Shown: positions 1-8,898, counted from the stretch's first letter. The stretch is 55,717 nucleotides of DNA from Pseudomonas sp. QTF5 (GCF_000512695.2 NZ_AZRW02000043.1:1-55717); one strand, 5' to 3'. Program-made: numbers and translations. Notes: generated by a model from the letters alone, not told the origin.

Positions 1-44
1 GATTTTTTAAGAGCAAAAACAATGAGTTATTTTTTGTTTGATAA

Positions 45-160
45 GAGCTTGCTCCCGCTGGAGCGCGAAGCGGTCCCAAATCCTGTCACCGCGTTGTTTC
101 AGGCACTGCGCATTAGTGGGTTTACGACTGCTTCGCAGCCGAACGGGAGCAAGCTCCCTC
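45..160. repeat. Divergent REP-like inverted repeat
   Basis: GAGCTTGCTCCCG at 45-57 is the exact reverse complement of CGGGAGCAAGCTC at 144-156, and GCTTCGC/GCGAAGC arms lie inside. The core resembles the Pseudomonas REP but the inner arm is GCGAAGC rather than CTCGCGAA, so it is a divergent copy. Short open frames through it are not credible genes. Confidence 0.6.
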
Positions 161-192
161 GCCACAATGCAGCGCATGGATGCCGCATTGGA

Positions 193-360
193 TTACTGCA
201 TGTCCATAAAATCCTCCAACCCCCGCCAACTTATCCGGATTACGCATGATGAAAATCCAGCTCACCCGCCCTGCTTTGTCAAAGTCGAAGGTCATCGATG
301 CGGTGATGACGCGCCTTGAGCGCCGTTGATTTCCGTGGGCAGCCATTCGTACGTTTTATC
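193..360 (-). pseudogene. Decayed C-terminal fragment, possible ECF41-type sigma factor
   Basis: On the minus strand one frame reads EDKTYEWLPTEINGAQGA. A second frame continues as VITASMTFDFDKAGRVSW and IFIMRNPDKLAGV, and a third ends with EDFMDMQ and a stop at 193-195. The pattern NG-x-x-GA, then F-D-F-x-x-x-GR, then RNPDKLAG is what I recall from the SnoaL-like C-terminal extension of ECF41 (SigJ-like) sigma factors. No N-terminal sigma domain is present because the stop codon of the next gene (362-364) abuts it. At least two frameshifts make it non-functional. The family assignment is from memory and could be another SnoaL/NTF2-like protein. Confidence 0.4.
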
Positions 361-361
361 T

Positions 362-1645
362 TCAGGCCGCAAGTTCTCCGCTGGCAATCGCATCCGAAGC
401 CGCCAGCATCGCCCGCAACAACACCGCACACCCCGCCGCCAGGTCATCCGGCGCGGCGTTTTCGATTTCGTTGTGGCTGATGCCGCCTTCGCAGGGCACG
501 AAGATCATCCCGGCCGGGCCGAGTTCGGCGAGGAAGATCGCGTCGTGCCCTGCCCCGCTGACGATGTCCATGTGCGACAACCCCAACCCTTGGGCCGCAC
601 CACGTACTGCTTCGACGCAGCCCTTGTCGAAATACAGCGGCGGGAAGTCGGCGGTGGGTGTCAGTTCGAAAGTCAGGCCGTGTTCCTCGCAAGTGGTTTC
701 GATAACCTGGCGAACTTCGGCGATCATCGAGTCAAGACGTGCCGGCTCCAGATGACGGAAGTCCAGGGTCATGCGCACTTCGCCGGGAATCACGTTACGT
801 GAGCCGGGGTAGGCTTGCAGGCAGCCGACGGTGCCGCAGGCGTGGGGTTGATGGCCGAGGGCGGCGCGATTGACCGCGCCGACGATCACTGAGGCGCCGA
901 CCAGAGCGTCCTTGCGCAGGTGCATCGGTGTCGGGCCGGCGTGGGCTTCGACGCCGCGCAGTTTCAGGTCGAACCATTTCTGCCCGAGGGCGCCCATCAC
1001 CACGCCGATGGTTTTGTGTTCGTCCTCAAGAATCGGGCCTTGTTCGATGTGGGCTTCAAAATAGGCGCCCACGGCGTGGCCGCTGACCGTGCGCGGCCCG
1101 GCATAGCCAATGGCGTTCAAAGCTTCGCCAACAGTCACGCCCTCGGCATCGACCTTGGCCAGGGTTTCTTCGAGGGTGAATTTTTCCGCGAACACACCAG
1201 AGCCCATCATGCACGGGGCGAAGCGCGAGCCTTCTTCGTTGGTCCAGACCACCACTTCCAGCGGCGCCTCGGTTTCCACGCCCAGGTCATTGAGGGTGCG
1301 CAGCACTTCGACCCCGGCCAGCACGCCAAAGCAGCCGTCGAACTTGCCGCCGGTGGGTTGAGTGTCGATGTGGCTGCCGGTCATCACCGGGGGCAGGTTC
1401 GGATTGCGCCCCGGACGCCGGGCGAAGATGTTGCCGACGGCGTCGATGCTGACGGTGCAGCCGGCCTCCTCGCACCAGTTCACGAAAATGTCCCGGGCCT
1501 GGCGATCGAGGTCGGTCAGGGCCAGCCGACAGACGCCGCCCTTGACCGTGGCGCCGAGTTTGGCCAGGTCCATGAGCGACTGCCACAGACGGTCGCGGTT
1601 GATGTGCTGATGGGTGGACTGCAGAACGTCTATGGCAGCGTTCAT
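362..1645 (-). CDS. pydC: N-carbamoyl-beta-alanine amidohydrolase (beta-ureidopropionase), M20 family
   Basis: A 427-residue cytosolic Zn/Mn-dependent hydrolase of the hydantoinase/carbamoylase group. It is expected to hydrolyse N-carbamoyl-beta-alanine (and the beta-aminoisobutyrate analogue) to the beta-amino acid, CO2 and ammonia, the last step of reductive pyrimidine breakdown. M20 metal-site residues are visible: GSHIDTQPTGGKFDG (His92, Asp103), the NEEGSRF acidic pair near 137-138, HIEQGP, and a late GGISHNE. The start at 1645 is chosen because GAGGAGATC precedes it. An upstream ATG at 1681 would run into a repeat element. Substrate choice between L-carbamoyl amino acids and carbamoyl-beta-alanine rests on the neighbours (transporter, dihydropyrimidinase, dihydropyrimidine dehydrogenase). 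Confidence 0.9.
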   Translation of the reverse strand: MNAAIDVLQSTHQHINRDRLWQSLMDLAKLGATVKGGVCRLALTDLDRQARDIFVNWCEEAGCTVSIDAVGNIFARRPGRNPNLPPVMTGSHIDTQPTGGKFDGCFGVLAGVEVLRTLNDLGVETEAPLEVVVWTNEEGSRFAPCMMGSGVFAEKFTLEETLAKVDAEGVTVGEALNAIGYAGPRTVSGHAVGAYFEAHIEQGPILEDEHKTIGVVMGALGQKWFDLKLRGVEAHAGPTPMHLRKDALVGASVIVGAVNRAALGHQPHACGTVGCLQAYPGSRNVIPGEVRMTLDFRHLEPARLDSMIAEVRQVIETTCEEHGLTFELTPTADFPPLYFDKGCVEAVRGAAQGLGLSHMDIVSGAGHDAIFLAELGPAGMIFVPCEGGISHNEIENAAPDDLAAGCAVLLRAMLAASDAIASGELAA

Positions 1646-1672
1646 GGTGATCTCCTCAGTTTTTCTTCTGAT

Positions 1673-1773
1673 AGTTCCCACGCTCCGCGTGGGAATTCAT
1701 CCATGGACGCTCTGCGTCCGTTTCTGGGACGCGGAGCGTCCCAGGCTGCATTCCCACCCGGAGCGTGGGAACG
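1673..1773. repeat. Approximately 100-bp inverted-repeat element (GTTCCCACGCTCC type)
   Basis: Outer arms GTTCCCACGCTCCG (1674-1687) and CGGAGCGTGGGAAC (1759-1772) are exact complements, with a second GGACGCTC/GAGCGTCC pair inside. It fills the gap between the transporter stop (1775-1777) and the pydC ribosome site. Related elements occur at 35733-35844 and 41501-41533. It may form a strong RNA hairpin between the two genes. Confidence 0.75.
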
Positions 1774-1774
1774 A

Positions 1775-3259
1775 TCAAACCGCAGTTTTTACAGCAGTAG
1801 GACTCGGCCGCATCACACTCAACCCGTAATAAATCAGCCCACCAAGGGCCGAGCCGGTGAACCAGCCGTAGTTGTAGAACCAGCTGAACGCATCGCTGCC
1901 CAGCGACAGCAGCGTCAACGCCACGGGCACGCCGAACGCGATAAAACCGAACCAGTTCCACGCCGGATAAACGTCGTCACGGTAGAGGCCGGCCAGGTCC
2001 AGTTGCTGTTTCTTGATCAGGAAATAGTCCACCACCATGATCCCGGCGATCGGGCCCAGCAGGCTCGAATAGCCCAGCAACCAGTTGGAATACACCGTCT
2101 CCAGGCTCAAATCCGAGACGATCAGCCCGAGCTTTTTCAGCAGTTCATGGGCCATCAGCGCCAAGCCGACCAGCCCCGTAAGGATCACCGCTTTAGTGCG
2201 GTTGATGACCTTGGGCGCGACGTTCTGGAAGTCATTGGTCGGCGAAACAATGTTAGCCGCGGTGTTGGTCGACAACGTGGCAATGATGATCAGCGCCATG
2301 GCCAGGGCGACCCAGACCGGGCTCTGGATATGGCCAATCAACGTGACCGGATCGGAAACAGTGACGCCCACCAGTTTTACCGAAGCGGCCGTCATCACCA
2401 CACCAAGGGAGGCGAACAGGAACATGGTCAGGGGCAAGCCGATAATCTGCCCGACGATCTGATCCTTCTGGCTTTTCGCATAGCGGCTGAAGTCCGGAAT
2501 GTTCAGCGACAAGGTGGCCCAGAACCCGACCATGGCGGTCAACCCGGCGGCAAAGTAACTGACCACGCTGGCCCCTTCCGGACGCTTGGCCGGGATCGCC
2601 ATCAATTCGCTCATCGACACGTTCGGCATCGCCCATACCAGCAACCCCACGCCGACCAGAACCAGTAACGGTGCGGATAACGTTTCCAACCATTTGATCG
2701 AGTCCGCGCCGCGAATCACCACCCACAGGTTCAAGGCCCAGAACACCATGAAGCCGATCACTTCACCCGTGCCGCCGAGGGCTTTCCAGTCATCGAACAC
2801 CGACCCGAGAAACAGGTGAATCGCCAGCCCGCCGAACATGGTCTGGATGCCGAACCAACCGCACGCCACCAGGGCACGGATCAGGCACGGAATGTTGGAA
2901 CCGAGGATGCCGAAGGATGAGCGCAGCAACACCGGAAACGGAATGCCGTATTTGGTGCCGGGGAAGGCGTTCAGGGTCAGCGGGATCAGTACGATGATGT
3001 TGGCAAACAGAATCGCCAGCAGCGCTTCGCCGACGCTCAGGCCGAAGTAGGCAGTAAGCACGCCGCCGAGGGTGTAAGTCGGCACGCAAATCGCCATGCC
3101 GACCCATAAGGCGGTGATGTGCCATTTATTCCAGGTTCGTTCACGCACCTTGGTCGGTGCCATGTCGTGGTTGTAACGGGGACTGTCGAGGACGTCGCTG
3201 CCGGCTTCGAGCTCAAACAAGCCGTCGCGCTCGGTCACTTGCGATCTGATCTGTTGCAT
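1775..3259 (-). CDS. pydP: NCS1-family nucleobase:cation symporter (uracil/dihydropyrimidine/hydantoin type)
   Basis: A 494-residue inner-membrane transporter of the nucleobase:cation symporter-1 family. About 12 hydrophobic segments can be followed, and the N-terminal cytosolic stretch ending NHDMAPTKVRERTWNKWHI is typical of the family. It should import uracil, thymine or a dihydro/hydantoin derivative for the pathway encoded around it. The start at 3259 is preceded by GTGGAGCGGCC, a good ribosome site. An alternative ATG at 3295 lacks one. It is probably co-transcribed with pydC, though the hairpin element at 1673-1773 separates them. The symbol follows the P. putida pyd naming and the exact substrate is inferred from context. 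Confidence 0.88.
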   Translation of the reverse strand: MQQIRSQVTERDGLFELEAGSDVLDSPRYNHDMAPTKVRERTWNKWHITALWVGMAICVPTYTLGGVLTAYFGLSVGEALLAILFANIIVLIPLTLNAFPGTKYGIPFPVLLRSSFGILGSNIPCLIRALVACGWFGIQTMFGGLAIHLFLGSVFDDWKALGGTGEVIGFMVFWALNLWVVIRGADSIKWLETLSAPLLVLVGVGLLVWAMPNVSMSELMAIPAKRPEGASVVSYFAAGLTAMVGFWATLSLNIPDFSRYAKSQKDQIVGQIIGLPLTMFLFASLGVVMTAASVKLVGVTVSDPVTLIGHIQSPVWVALAMALIIIATLSTNTAANIVSPTNDFQNVAPKVINRTKAVILTGLVGLALMAHELLKKLGLIVSDLSLETVYSNWLLGYSSLLGPIAGIMVVDYFLIKKQQLDLAGLYRDDVYPAWNWFGFIAFGVPVALTLLSLGSDAFSWFYNYGWFTGSALGGLIYYGLSVMRPSPTAVKTAV

Positions 3260-3881
3260 GGCCGCTCCACTGTTCTTTTGATTATTTTTGCTCATCAGCG
3301 GCTGGCGCAAAACACGCGAGCCGGACGATGGCCGGAGAAACTGACAACTTTTACGGACCGGCCAAGGTGCCAGCGGCGGCATCAATAAACGTGCCGGGGG
3401 CCCCGCTTACGCATCGGGCAGTGCCATAAAATTTCGCTAACCAACTGATGTTAATCAGCTTTATTTATCCAACTATTGAATCCGCGGTGAGTTGCCATGC
3501 CACTCAGGCCGAACGTCAGGCAAGTTGTCCGAATAGTCAGGACTCAATCTGGTGCGTCGATCTTTTTTTGAAAGGGTTCCCATCAACCATAGACCATCCT
3601 CAAGCGGCTGATTTCACATAGAAAATCTCGTCTATTTTTGGAACCTGTCAAGTGCGTCAAAATGGTGAGAGGCCTCACCATTTTGGTGATTTTCAGTTTT
3701 TATCCTTATTTTTCAATCAGTTAAAACAGTCATAAGCTTATAAAAAATATTCTTGATCAATCCTCAAACTGCAGCTAGCGTTTATTCTTGACAGCGCTGA
3801 CAGGAATACATCGATTGGCGTCTGCTTCCTATAAAACATTTAGAACCGGCATCAGTCGGTCATGCCTGCGAGGAACTCGGA
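3260..3881. promoter_or_regulatory. Divergent pyd promoter region (622 bp, no gene)
   Basis: This gap separates the minus-strand transporter/pydC unit from the plus-strand dihydropyrimidinase unit and is markedly more AT-rich than the genes. It holds the operator-like array at 3659-3689 and a TTGACA hexamer at 3788-3793 without a convincing -10 at normal spacing. TATAAAA at 3830-3836 could serve the plus-strand unit. No open frame here looks coding. Confidence 0.6.
3659..3689. promoter_or_regulatory. Candidate RutR-like operator: alternating TGGTGA/TCACCA sites
   Basis: AAAATGGTGAG (3659-3669) and CTCACCATTTT (3674-3684) form a perfect 11-bp inverted repeat with a 4-bp centre. TCACCA (3675-3680) also pairs with TGGTGA (3684-3689) across TTT. 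Three TGGTGA half-sites therefore alternate in orientation. The half-site resembles the TGACCA/TGGTCA arms of the E. coli RutR site as I recall it, and a RutR-like regulator is encoded at 8278-8898. Function is inferred. Confidence 0.5.
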
Positions 3882-5321
3882 ATGTCTCTGTTGATCCGTG
3901 GCGCCACCGTTATTACCCATGATGAAAGTTATCGCGCCGACGTCTATTGCGCCGAGGGCGTGATCAAAGCCATCGGTGAAAACCTCGATGTTCCCGCCGA
4001 TACCGAAGTGCTCGACGGCAGTGGCCAATACCTGATGCCCGGCGGCATCGACCCGCACACGCACATGCAGTTGCCCTTCATGGGCACGGTGGCCAGCGAA
4101 GACTTCTTCAGCGGCACCGCGGCGGGGCTTGCCGGTGGTACCACCTCGATCATCGACTTCGTGATTCCCAACCCGCAGCAATCGTTGATGGAGGCGTTTC
4201 ATCAATGGCGCGGCTGGGCGGAGAAGTCGGCGTCGGACTACGGTTTCCACGTCGCCATCACTTGGTGGAGCGAGCAGGTCCGCGAAGAAATGGCCGAGTT
4301 GGTCAGCCATCACGGGGTCAACAGCTTCAAGCATTTCATGGCTTACAAGAACGCGATCATGGCCGCCGACGATACCCTCGTCGCGAGCTTCGAGCGTTGC
4401 CTGGAATTGGGCGCGGTGCCGACCGTGCACGCGGAAAACGGCGAGCTGGTCTATCACCTGCAACGCAAGTTGATGGCCCAGGGCATGACCGGGCCGGAAG
4501 CGCACCCGCTGTCGCGGCCTTCGCAGGTGGAAGGTGAAGCCGCGAGCCGGGCGATCCGCATTGCCGAAACCCTCGGTACGCCGCTGTATCTGGTCCATGT
4601 TTCGACCAAGGAAGCCCTCGACGAAATCACCTACGCCCGCGGCAAAGGCCAACCGGTTTACGGCGAAGTGCTGGCCGGGCATCTGCTGCTGGACGACAGC
4701 GTTTACCAACACCCGGACTGGCAGACCGCCGCCGGTTACGTGATGAGCCCGCCCTTCCGTCCTCGCGGCCATCAGGAAGCCCTTTGGCATGGCCTGCAAG
4801 CAGGCAACCTGCACACCACCGCCACCGACCACTGCTGTTTCTGCGCCGAGCAAAAAGCCGCCGGTCGTGACGACTTCAGCAAGATCCCCAACGGCACCGC
4901 CGGCATCGAAGACCGCATGGCGGTGCTCTGGGATGAAGGGGTGAATACAGGTCGCTTGTCGATGCAGCACTTCGTTGCCCTCACCTCTACCAACACCGCG
5001 AAGATCTTCAACCTCTATCCGCGCAAGGGTGCGGTCCGTGTGGGCGCCGATGCCGATCTGGTGCTGTGGGATCCGGAAGGCACGCGGACGATTTCAGCCA
5101 AGACCCATCACCAGCAAGTCGACTTCAACATCTTCGAAGGCAAGACCGTGCGCGGCGTGCCGAGCCACACCGTCAGCCAGGGCCGAGTGGTGTGGGCCGA
5201 TGGTGATTTGCGGGCCGAGCGTGGTGCCGGTCGGTATGTCGAACGGCCGGCGTATCCGGCGGTGTTTGATTTGCTGAGCAAGCGGGCTGAGTTGTGCAGG
5301 CCGGTTGCTGTGAAACGCTGA
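3882..5321 (+). CDS. pydB: Dihydropyrimidinase (D-hydantoinase)
   Basis: A 479-residue cyclic amidohydrolase, the usual family length. It opens 5,6-dihydrouracil or dihydrothymine to N-carbamoyl-beta-amino acids in the cytosol. Binuclear metal-site residues are visible: GGIDPHTHMQ (His59 and His61), the lysine of NSFKHFMAYKN expected to be carboxylated, PTVHAENGE, LYLVHVSTKE and the aspartate of TATDHCCF. GAGGAACTCGGA precedes the ATG at a good distance. It is the first gene of the plus-strand unit, and the dehydrogenase genes follow after a REP pair. Confidence 0.95.
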   Translation: MSLLIRGATVITHDESYRADVYCAEGVIKAIGENLDVPADTEVLDGSGQYLMPGGIDPHTHMQLPFMGTVASEDFFSGTAAGLAGGTTSIIDFVIPNPQQSLMEAFHQWRGWAEKSASDYGFHVAITWWSEQVREEMAELVSHHGVNSFKHFMAYKNAIMAADDTLVASFERCLELGAVPTVHAENGELVYHLQRKLMAQGMTGPEAHPLSRPSQVEGEAASRAIRIAETLGTPLYLVHVSTKEALDEITYARGKGQPVYGEVLAGHLLLDDSVYQHPDWQTAAGYVMSPPFRPRGHQEALWHGLQAGNLHTTATDHCCFCAEQKAAGRDDFSKIPNGTAGIEDRMAVLWDEGVNTGRLSMQHFVALTSTNTAKIFNLYPRKGAVRVGADADLVLWDPEGTRTISAKTHHQQVDFNIFEGKTVRGVPSHTVSQGRVVWADGDLRAERGAGRYVERPAYPAVFDLLSKRAELCRPVAVKR

Positions 5322-5333
5322 AATCGAGGCCTT

Positions 5334-5420
5334 CGGCCTTCGCGAGCAAGCCCGCTCCCACAAGGGAACGCATTCCAAATGTGGGAGCGGCGGTGCGACG
5401 ATTCGACTTGCTCGCGAAGG
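5334..5420. repeat. REP pair (one ordinary, one variant arm)
   Basis: An ordinary REP (TTCGCGAGCAAGCCCGCTCCCAC) is followed by an inverted variant at 5381-5420 in which CGGTGCGACGATTCGA is inserted in the core. It lies between pydB and the dehydrogenase genes and may affect mRNA processing between them. Confidence 0.85.
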
Positions 5421-5491
5421 CGGCAGTCCTGACAACACAAAAACCAATGCCCACCAGAGGCAGCACCTCAAATAACCGTGAGGCCAACACC

Positions 5492-6859
5492 GTGATCAAG
5501 ACCCTGAACCACCTCCCGCATCCCCATGAGGACGCGGCCGCCCTCGCCGGCCATTTCACCGATCTGGCGCCACCGCTCAATGAGCGTCAGGCGCATCTGG
5601 AAGCCTCGCGCTGCCTGTACTGCTATGACGCGCCGTGCGTGAATGCCTGTCCGAGCGACATCGATATTCCATCGTTCATCCGCAATATCCATCAGGAAAA
5701 CGTTCAGGGCGCCGCGCAAAAAATCCTTTCGGCGAACATCCTCGGCGGCAGTTGCGCCCGGGTCTGCCCGACGGAAATCCTGTGCCAGCAAGCCTGCGTG
5801 CGCAACAGCGCCCAGGAATGCGCGCCGGTGCTGATCGGCCTGTTGCAACGCTATGCCGTGGACAACGCCCACTTCAGCGAACACCCGTTCCAACGCGCCA
5901 CCGCAACCGGCAAGCGCATCGCCGTGGTGGGTGCCGGCCCGGCTGGTTTGTCGTGTGCGCACCGCAGCGCCATGCACGGTCATGACGTGGTGATTTTCGA
6001 GGCGCGGGAAAAGGCTGGTGGCCTCAACGAGTACGGGATCGCCAAGTACAAACTGGTGGACGATTACGCGCAGAAGGAGCTTGAATTCCTGATGGGGATT
6101 GGCGGGATCGAGATTCGTCACGGGCAGAAACTCGGCGACAACCTGACCCTCAGCGAACTGCATCAGCAATTCGACGCGGTATTCCTCGGCCTCGGCCTGG
6201 CCGCCAGCAAACAGTTGGGGCTAGCTCACGAGGATGCCCCCGGCCTGCTCGCCGCCACCGACTACATCCGCGAACTGCGCCAGGCCGATGACTTGACGCA
6301 ACTGCCACTGGCCGAGCGCTGCATCGTCCTCGGCGCCGGCAACACCGCCATCGACATGGCCGTGCAAATGGCTCGCCTCGGCGCCCGCGACGTGAATCTG
6401 GTGTACCGCCGCGGCGCCCCGGACATGGGCGCCACCGGTCACGAACAGGACATCGCCAAGGCCAATCAGGTGCGCCTGCTGACCTGGGCGCAACCGCAAG
6501 AAGTGCTGCTCGACGATAAGGGCAACGTGCGCGGCATGCGCTTCGCTCGCACCCGGTTGGTGGAAGGTCGCCTGCAAACCACTGGCGAAACCTTTGAACT
6601 GGCCGCCGATGCAATCTTCAAAGCCATTGGTCAGGCCTTCGACAACAGCGCCCTCGCCGATCCGCTGGCCCGTGAACTCAAGCGTCAGGGCGACCGCATC
6701 CTCGTCGACGAACAGCTACGCACCAGCATTCCCGGCGTGTATGCCGGGGGCGACTGCACCAGCCTCGATCAGGACCTCACCGTGCAAGCCGTGCAGCACG
6801 GCAAGCTGGCCGCCGAGGCCATCAACGCTCAACTCATGCTCAACGTGGAGGCTGCGTAA
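5492..6859 (+). CDS. preT: NAD(P)-dependent dihydropyrimidine dehydrogenase, small flavin/Fe-S subunit (PreT-like)
   Basis: A 455-residue subunit that moves electrons between NAD(P)H and the catalytic PreA subunit during reduction of uracil/thymine. N-terminal cysteines for two [4Fe-4S] clusters are at 41, 44, 49 and 53 (CLYCYDAPCVNACP) and at about 88, 92, 98 and 102 (GGSCARVCPTEILCQQAC). A FAD Rossmann motif VVGAGPAGLSC and an NAD(P) motif VLGAGNTAIDMA follow. I place the start at the GTG at 5492 because GAGG sits 8 bp upstream and the protein then begins like the family. The longer frame from 5294 reads through REP DNA. The stop is directly followed by the preA ATG. P. putida literature calls this gene pydX. 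Confidence 0.92.
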   Translation: MIKTLNHLPHPHEDAAALAGHFTDLAPPLNERQAHLEASRCLYCYDAPCVNACPSDIDIPSFIRNIHQENVQGAAQKILSANILGGSCARVCPTEILCQQACVRNSAQECAPVLIGLLQRYAVDNAHFSEHPFQRATATGKRIAVVGAGPAGLSCAHRSAMHGHDVVIFEAREKAGGLNEYGIAKYKLVDDYAQKELEFLMGIGGIEIRHGQKLGDNLTLSELHQQFDAVFLGLGLAASKQLGLAHEDAPGLLAATDYIRELRQADDLTQLPLAERCIVLGAGNTAIDMAVQMARLGARDVNLVYRRGAPDMGATGHEQDIAKANQVRLLTWAQPQEVLLDDKGNVRGMRFARTRLVEGRLQTTGETFELAADAIFKAIGQAFDNSALADPLARELKRQGDRILVDEQLRTSIPGVYAGGDCTSLDQDLTVQAVQHGKLAAEAINAQLMLNVEAA

Positions 6860-8134
6860 ATGGCCGATCTCTCGATTGTTTTCGCCGGCATCAAAGCGCC
6901 CAATCCGTTCTGGCTGGCTTCCGCGCCGCCGACCGACAAAGCCTACAACGTGGTTCGCGCGTTCGAGGCCGGTTGGGGCGGCGTGGTCTGGAAAACCCTG
7001 GGTGAAGACCCGGCGGCGGTCAACGTGTCATCACGCTACTCGGCGCACTTCGGGCCCAACCGTGAAGTGATGGGCTTTAACAACATTGAGCTGATCACCG
7101 ACCGTTCGCTGGAAATCAACCTGCGGGAAATCACCCAAGTCAAAAAGGACTGGCCGGACCGCGCGCTGATCGTGTCTCTGATGGTGCCCTGCGTCGAAGA
7201 GTCGTGGAAAAACATCCTGCCGCTGGTGGAGGCCACCGGGGCCGATGGCATCGAACTGAATTTCGGCTGCCCCCACGGCATGCCGGAACGGGGCATGGGT
7301 GCGGCAGTCGGCCAGGTGCCGGAATACGTCGAACAGGTCACCCGCTGGTGCAAGACTTATTGCTCGCTGCCGGTGATCGTCAAGCTCACGCCGAACATCA
7401 CCGACATCCGCGTCGCTGCCCGTGCCGCTTACCGGGGTGGGGCCGATGCAGTGTCGCTGATCAACACCATCAACTCGATCACCAGCGTCAATCTGGAGCG
7501 CATGGTCGCCAATCCCGCCGTCGGCAGCCAAAGCACCCATGGCGGTTATTGCGGTTCGGCGGTGAAGCCGATTGCGCTGAACATGGTCGCCGAGATCGCC
7601 CGCGATCCACAGACTCAGGGCCTGCCGATCTCGGGCATTGGCGGCATCGGCAGCTGGCGCGATGCGGCGGAGTTCATTGCCCTGGGCAGCGGCTCGGTGC
7701 AGGTGTGCACGGCGGCGATGCTGCATGGTTTCCGGATTGTCGAGGAGATGAAGGACGGTTTGTCACGCTGGATGGACAGTCAGGGCTACGCCAGCGTGTC
7801 GGATTTTTCCGGGCGTGCGGTGGGCAATACCACGGATTGGAAGTACCTGGACATCAACTATCAGGTGATAGCGAAGATCGATCAGGAGGCGTGTATCGGT
7901 TGCGGTCGCTGCCACATCGCTTGCGAAGATACCTCGCACCAGGCGATTGCCAGCCTCAAACAGGCTGACGGGACGCATAAATATGAAGTGATCGATGATG
8001 AGTGCGTGGGCTGCAACCTGTGTCAGATCACCTGCCCGGTGCAGGATTGTATTGAGATGGTGCCGATGGATACCGGTAAGCCGTTTCTGGATTGGAACCA
8101 TGATCCGAGAAATCCGTATCACGTTGCCCTTTAA
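6860..8134 (+). CDS. preA: NAD(P)-dependent dihydropyrimidine dehydrogenase, catalytic FMN/Fe-S subunit (PreA-like)
   Basis: A 424-residue catalytic subunit that reduces uracil and thymine to the 5,6-dihydro forms. The FMN-binding TIM-barrel resembles class 1B/2 dihydroorotate dehydrogenases, with the core NFGCPHGMPERGMGAAVGQ. The C-terminal 80 residues add a two-cluster ferredoxin module: CIGCGRCHIAC and CVGCNLCQITCPVQDC. TAA of preT and this ATG are adjacent, and GGAGG lies in the preT tail, so the two are probably translationally coupled and form one complex. Called pydA in P. putida. Confidence 0.95.
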   Translation: MADLSIVFAGIKAPNPFWLASAPPTDKAYNVVRAFEAGWGGVVWKTLGEDPAAVNVSSRYSAHFGPNREVMGFNNIELITDRSLEINLREITQVKKDWPDRALIVSLMVPCVEESWKNILPLVEATGADGIELNFGCPHGMPERGMGAAVGQVPEYVEQVTRWCKTYCSLPVIVKLTPNITDIRVAARAAYRGGADAVSLINTINSITSVNLERMVANPAVGSQSTHGGYCGSAVKPIALNMVAEIARDPQTQGLPISGIGGIGSWRDAAEFIALGSGSVQVCTAAMLHGFRIVEEMKDGLSRWMDSQGYASVSDFSGRAVGNTTDWKYLDINYQVIAKIDQEACIGCGRCHIACEDTSHQAIASLKQADGTHKYEVIDDECVGCNLCQITCPVQDCIEMVPMDTGKPFLDWNHDPRNPYHVAL

Positions 8135-8157
8135 GCCCTGCGGCGTCTGAACGGACG

Positions 8158-8254
8158 CCTTCGCGAGCAAGCCCGCTCCCACATTGGATCGTCTTCGTAC
8201 ACAAATCCTGTGTTCGCTAGAGATTTAATGTGGGAGCGGGCTTGCTCGCGAAGA
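8158..8254. repeat. REP pair (BIME)
   Basis: Two ordinary REP cores in opposite orientation (about 8158-8181 and 8228-8254) lie in the convergent gap between preA and the TetR gene. They could act as a bidirectional terminator. Confidence 0.9.
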
Positions 8255-8277
8255 GGCCAGCTGCAGCGTCGCACAAC

Positions 8278-8898
8278 TCAAGGCTCCAACCCAATCCCAC
8301 GCAATATCACACTCGTCACCGTCTGCACCGCCCGCTCGAACTGCATGTCCGAAAGTGGCTGGTGATCGTTAAGAATATTCACCTGGTGATCGAAGTCGGC
8401 GTAATGCTGGGTCGAGGCCCAGATCATGTACAGCAAGCTGGAAGGCTCCACCGGCAGGATGCGTTTGTCCTCCACCCACTGGCGAATTTTCGCTTCTTTC
8501 ATCTTGGCCCAGTCGTACAAGCTGGCGTCCAGTTTCTCACCCAATGTCGGCGCACCGTGGATGATTTCGTTGGCCCAGACTTTCGAACCGTACGGCCGAC
8601 TGCGGGAATGGTTCATCTTGGCGCGGATATAGCTGCTGAGCACCACTCGCGGGTCATCGAACATCTCGAAGCACAGGGCGTCCTGCTTCCAGACCTCCAG
8701 CAAACCCAGCAGCACCGCGCTGTACAGCTCGCTCTTGGTGCTGAAGTAGTAATGCAGGTTGGAACGCGGCAGTTGCACTTCGGCGGCGATGTCAGCCATG
8801 GCAGTGCTGCCGAAACCTTTTTCGGCAAAGACCTTTTCGGCCCCCAGCAGGATTTTGTCGACGTTACTGCGACGAATCTCGATCTTGTGATTGCCCAT
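8278..8898 (-). CDS. rutR: TetR-family regulator, RutR-like
   Basis: A 206-residue regulator with an N-terminal TetR helix-turn-helix (about residues 15-60, ending in the conserved LHYYFSTKSELY). Its C-terminal half contains MIWASTQHYADF, a segment I recall as near identical in E. coli RutR, the uracil-responsive pyrimidine regulator. It sits convergent to preA. By context it controls the pyd genes, possibly through the site at 3659-3689. The start at 8898 is preceded by AGGGAGCCCTC. The ligand (uracil, thymine or a later intermediate) cannot be read from sequence. Confidence 0.85.
   Translation of the reverse strand: MGNHKIEIRRSNVDKILLGAEKVFAEKGFGSTAMADIAAEVQLPRSNLHYYFSTKSELYSAVLLGLLEVWKQDALCFEMFDDPRVVLSSYIRAKMNHSRSRPYGSKVWANEIIHGAPTLGEKLDASLYDWAKMKEAKIRQWVEDKRILPVEPSSLLYMIWASTQHYADFDHQVNILNDHQPLSDMQFERAVQTVTSVILRGIGLEP

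Noticed and set aside
920..2668. 582-codon open frame antisense to pydC and the NCS1 transporter
   Set aside because: It is a shadow of two clear genes and runs through the repeat element between them. The composition is typical of antisense frames.
3811..3836. Sigma-54 type promoter before dihydropyrimidinase
   Set aside because: TTGGCG is present but the GC dinucleotide at the required 10-bp spacing is missing. TATAAAA fits a sigma-70 -10 better.
5294..5491. Longer N-terminus for the PreT-like protein
   Set aside because: The extra 66 codons translate REP DNA. The GTG at 5492 has a good ribosome site and gives the family N-terminus.
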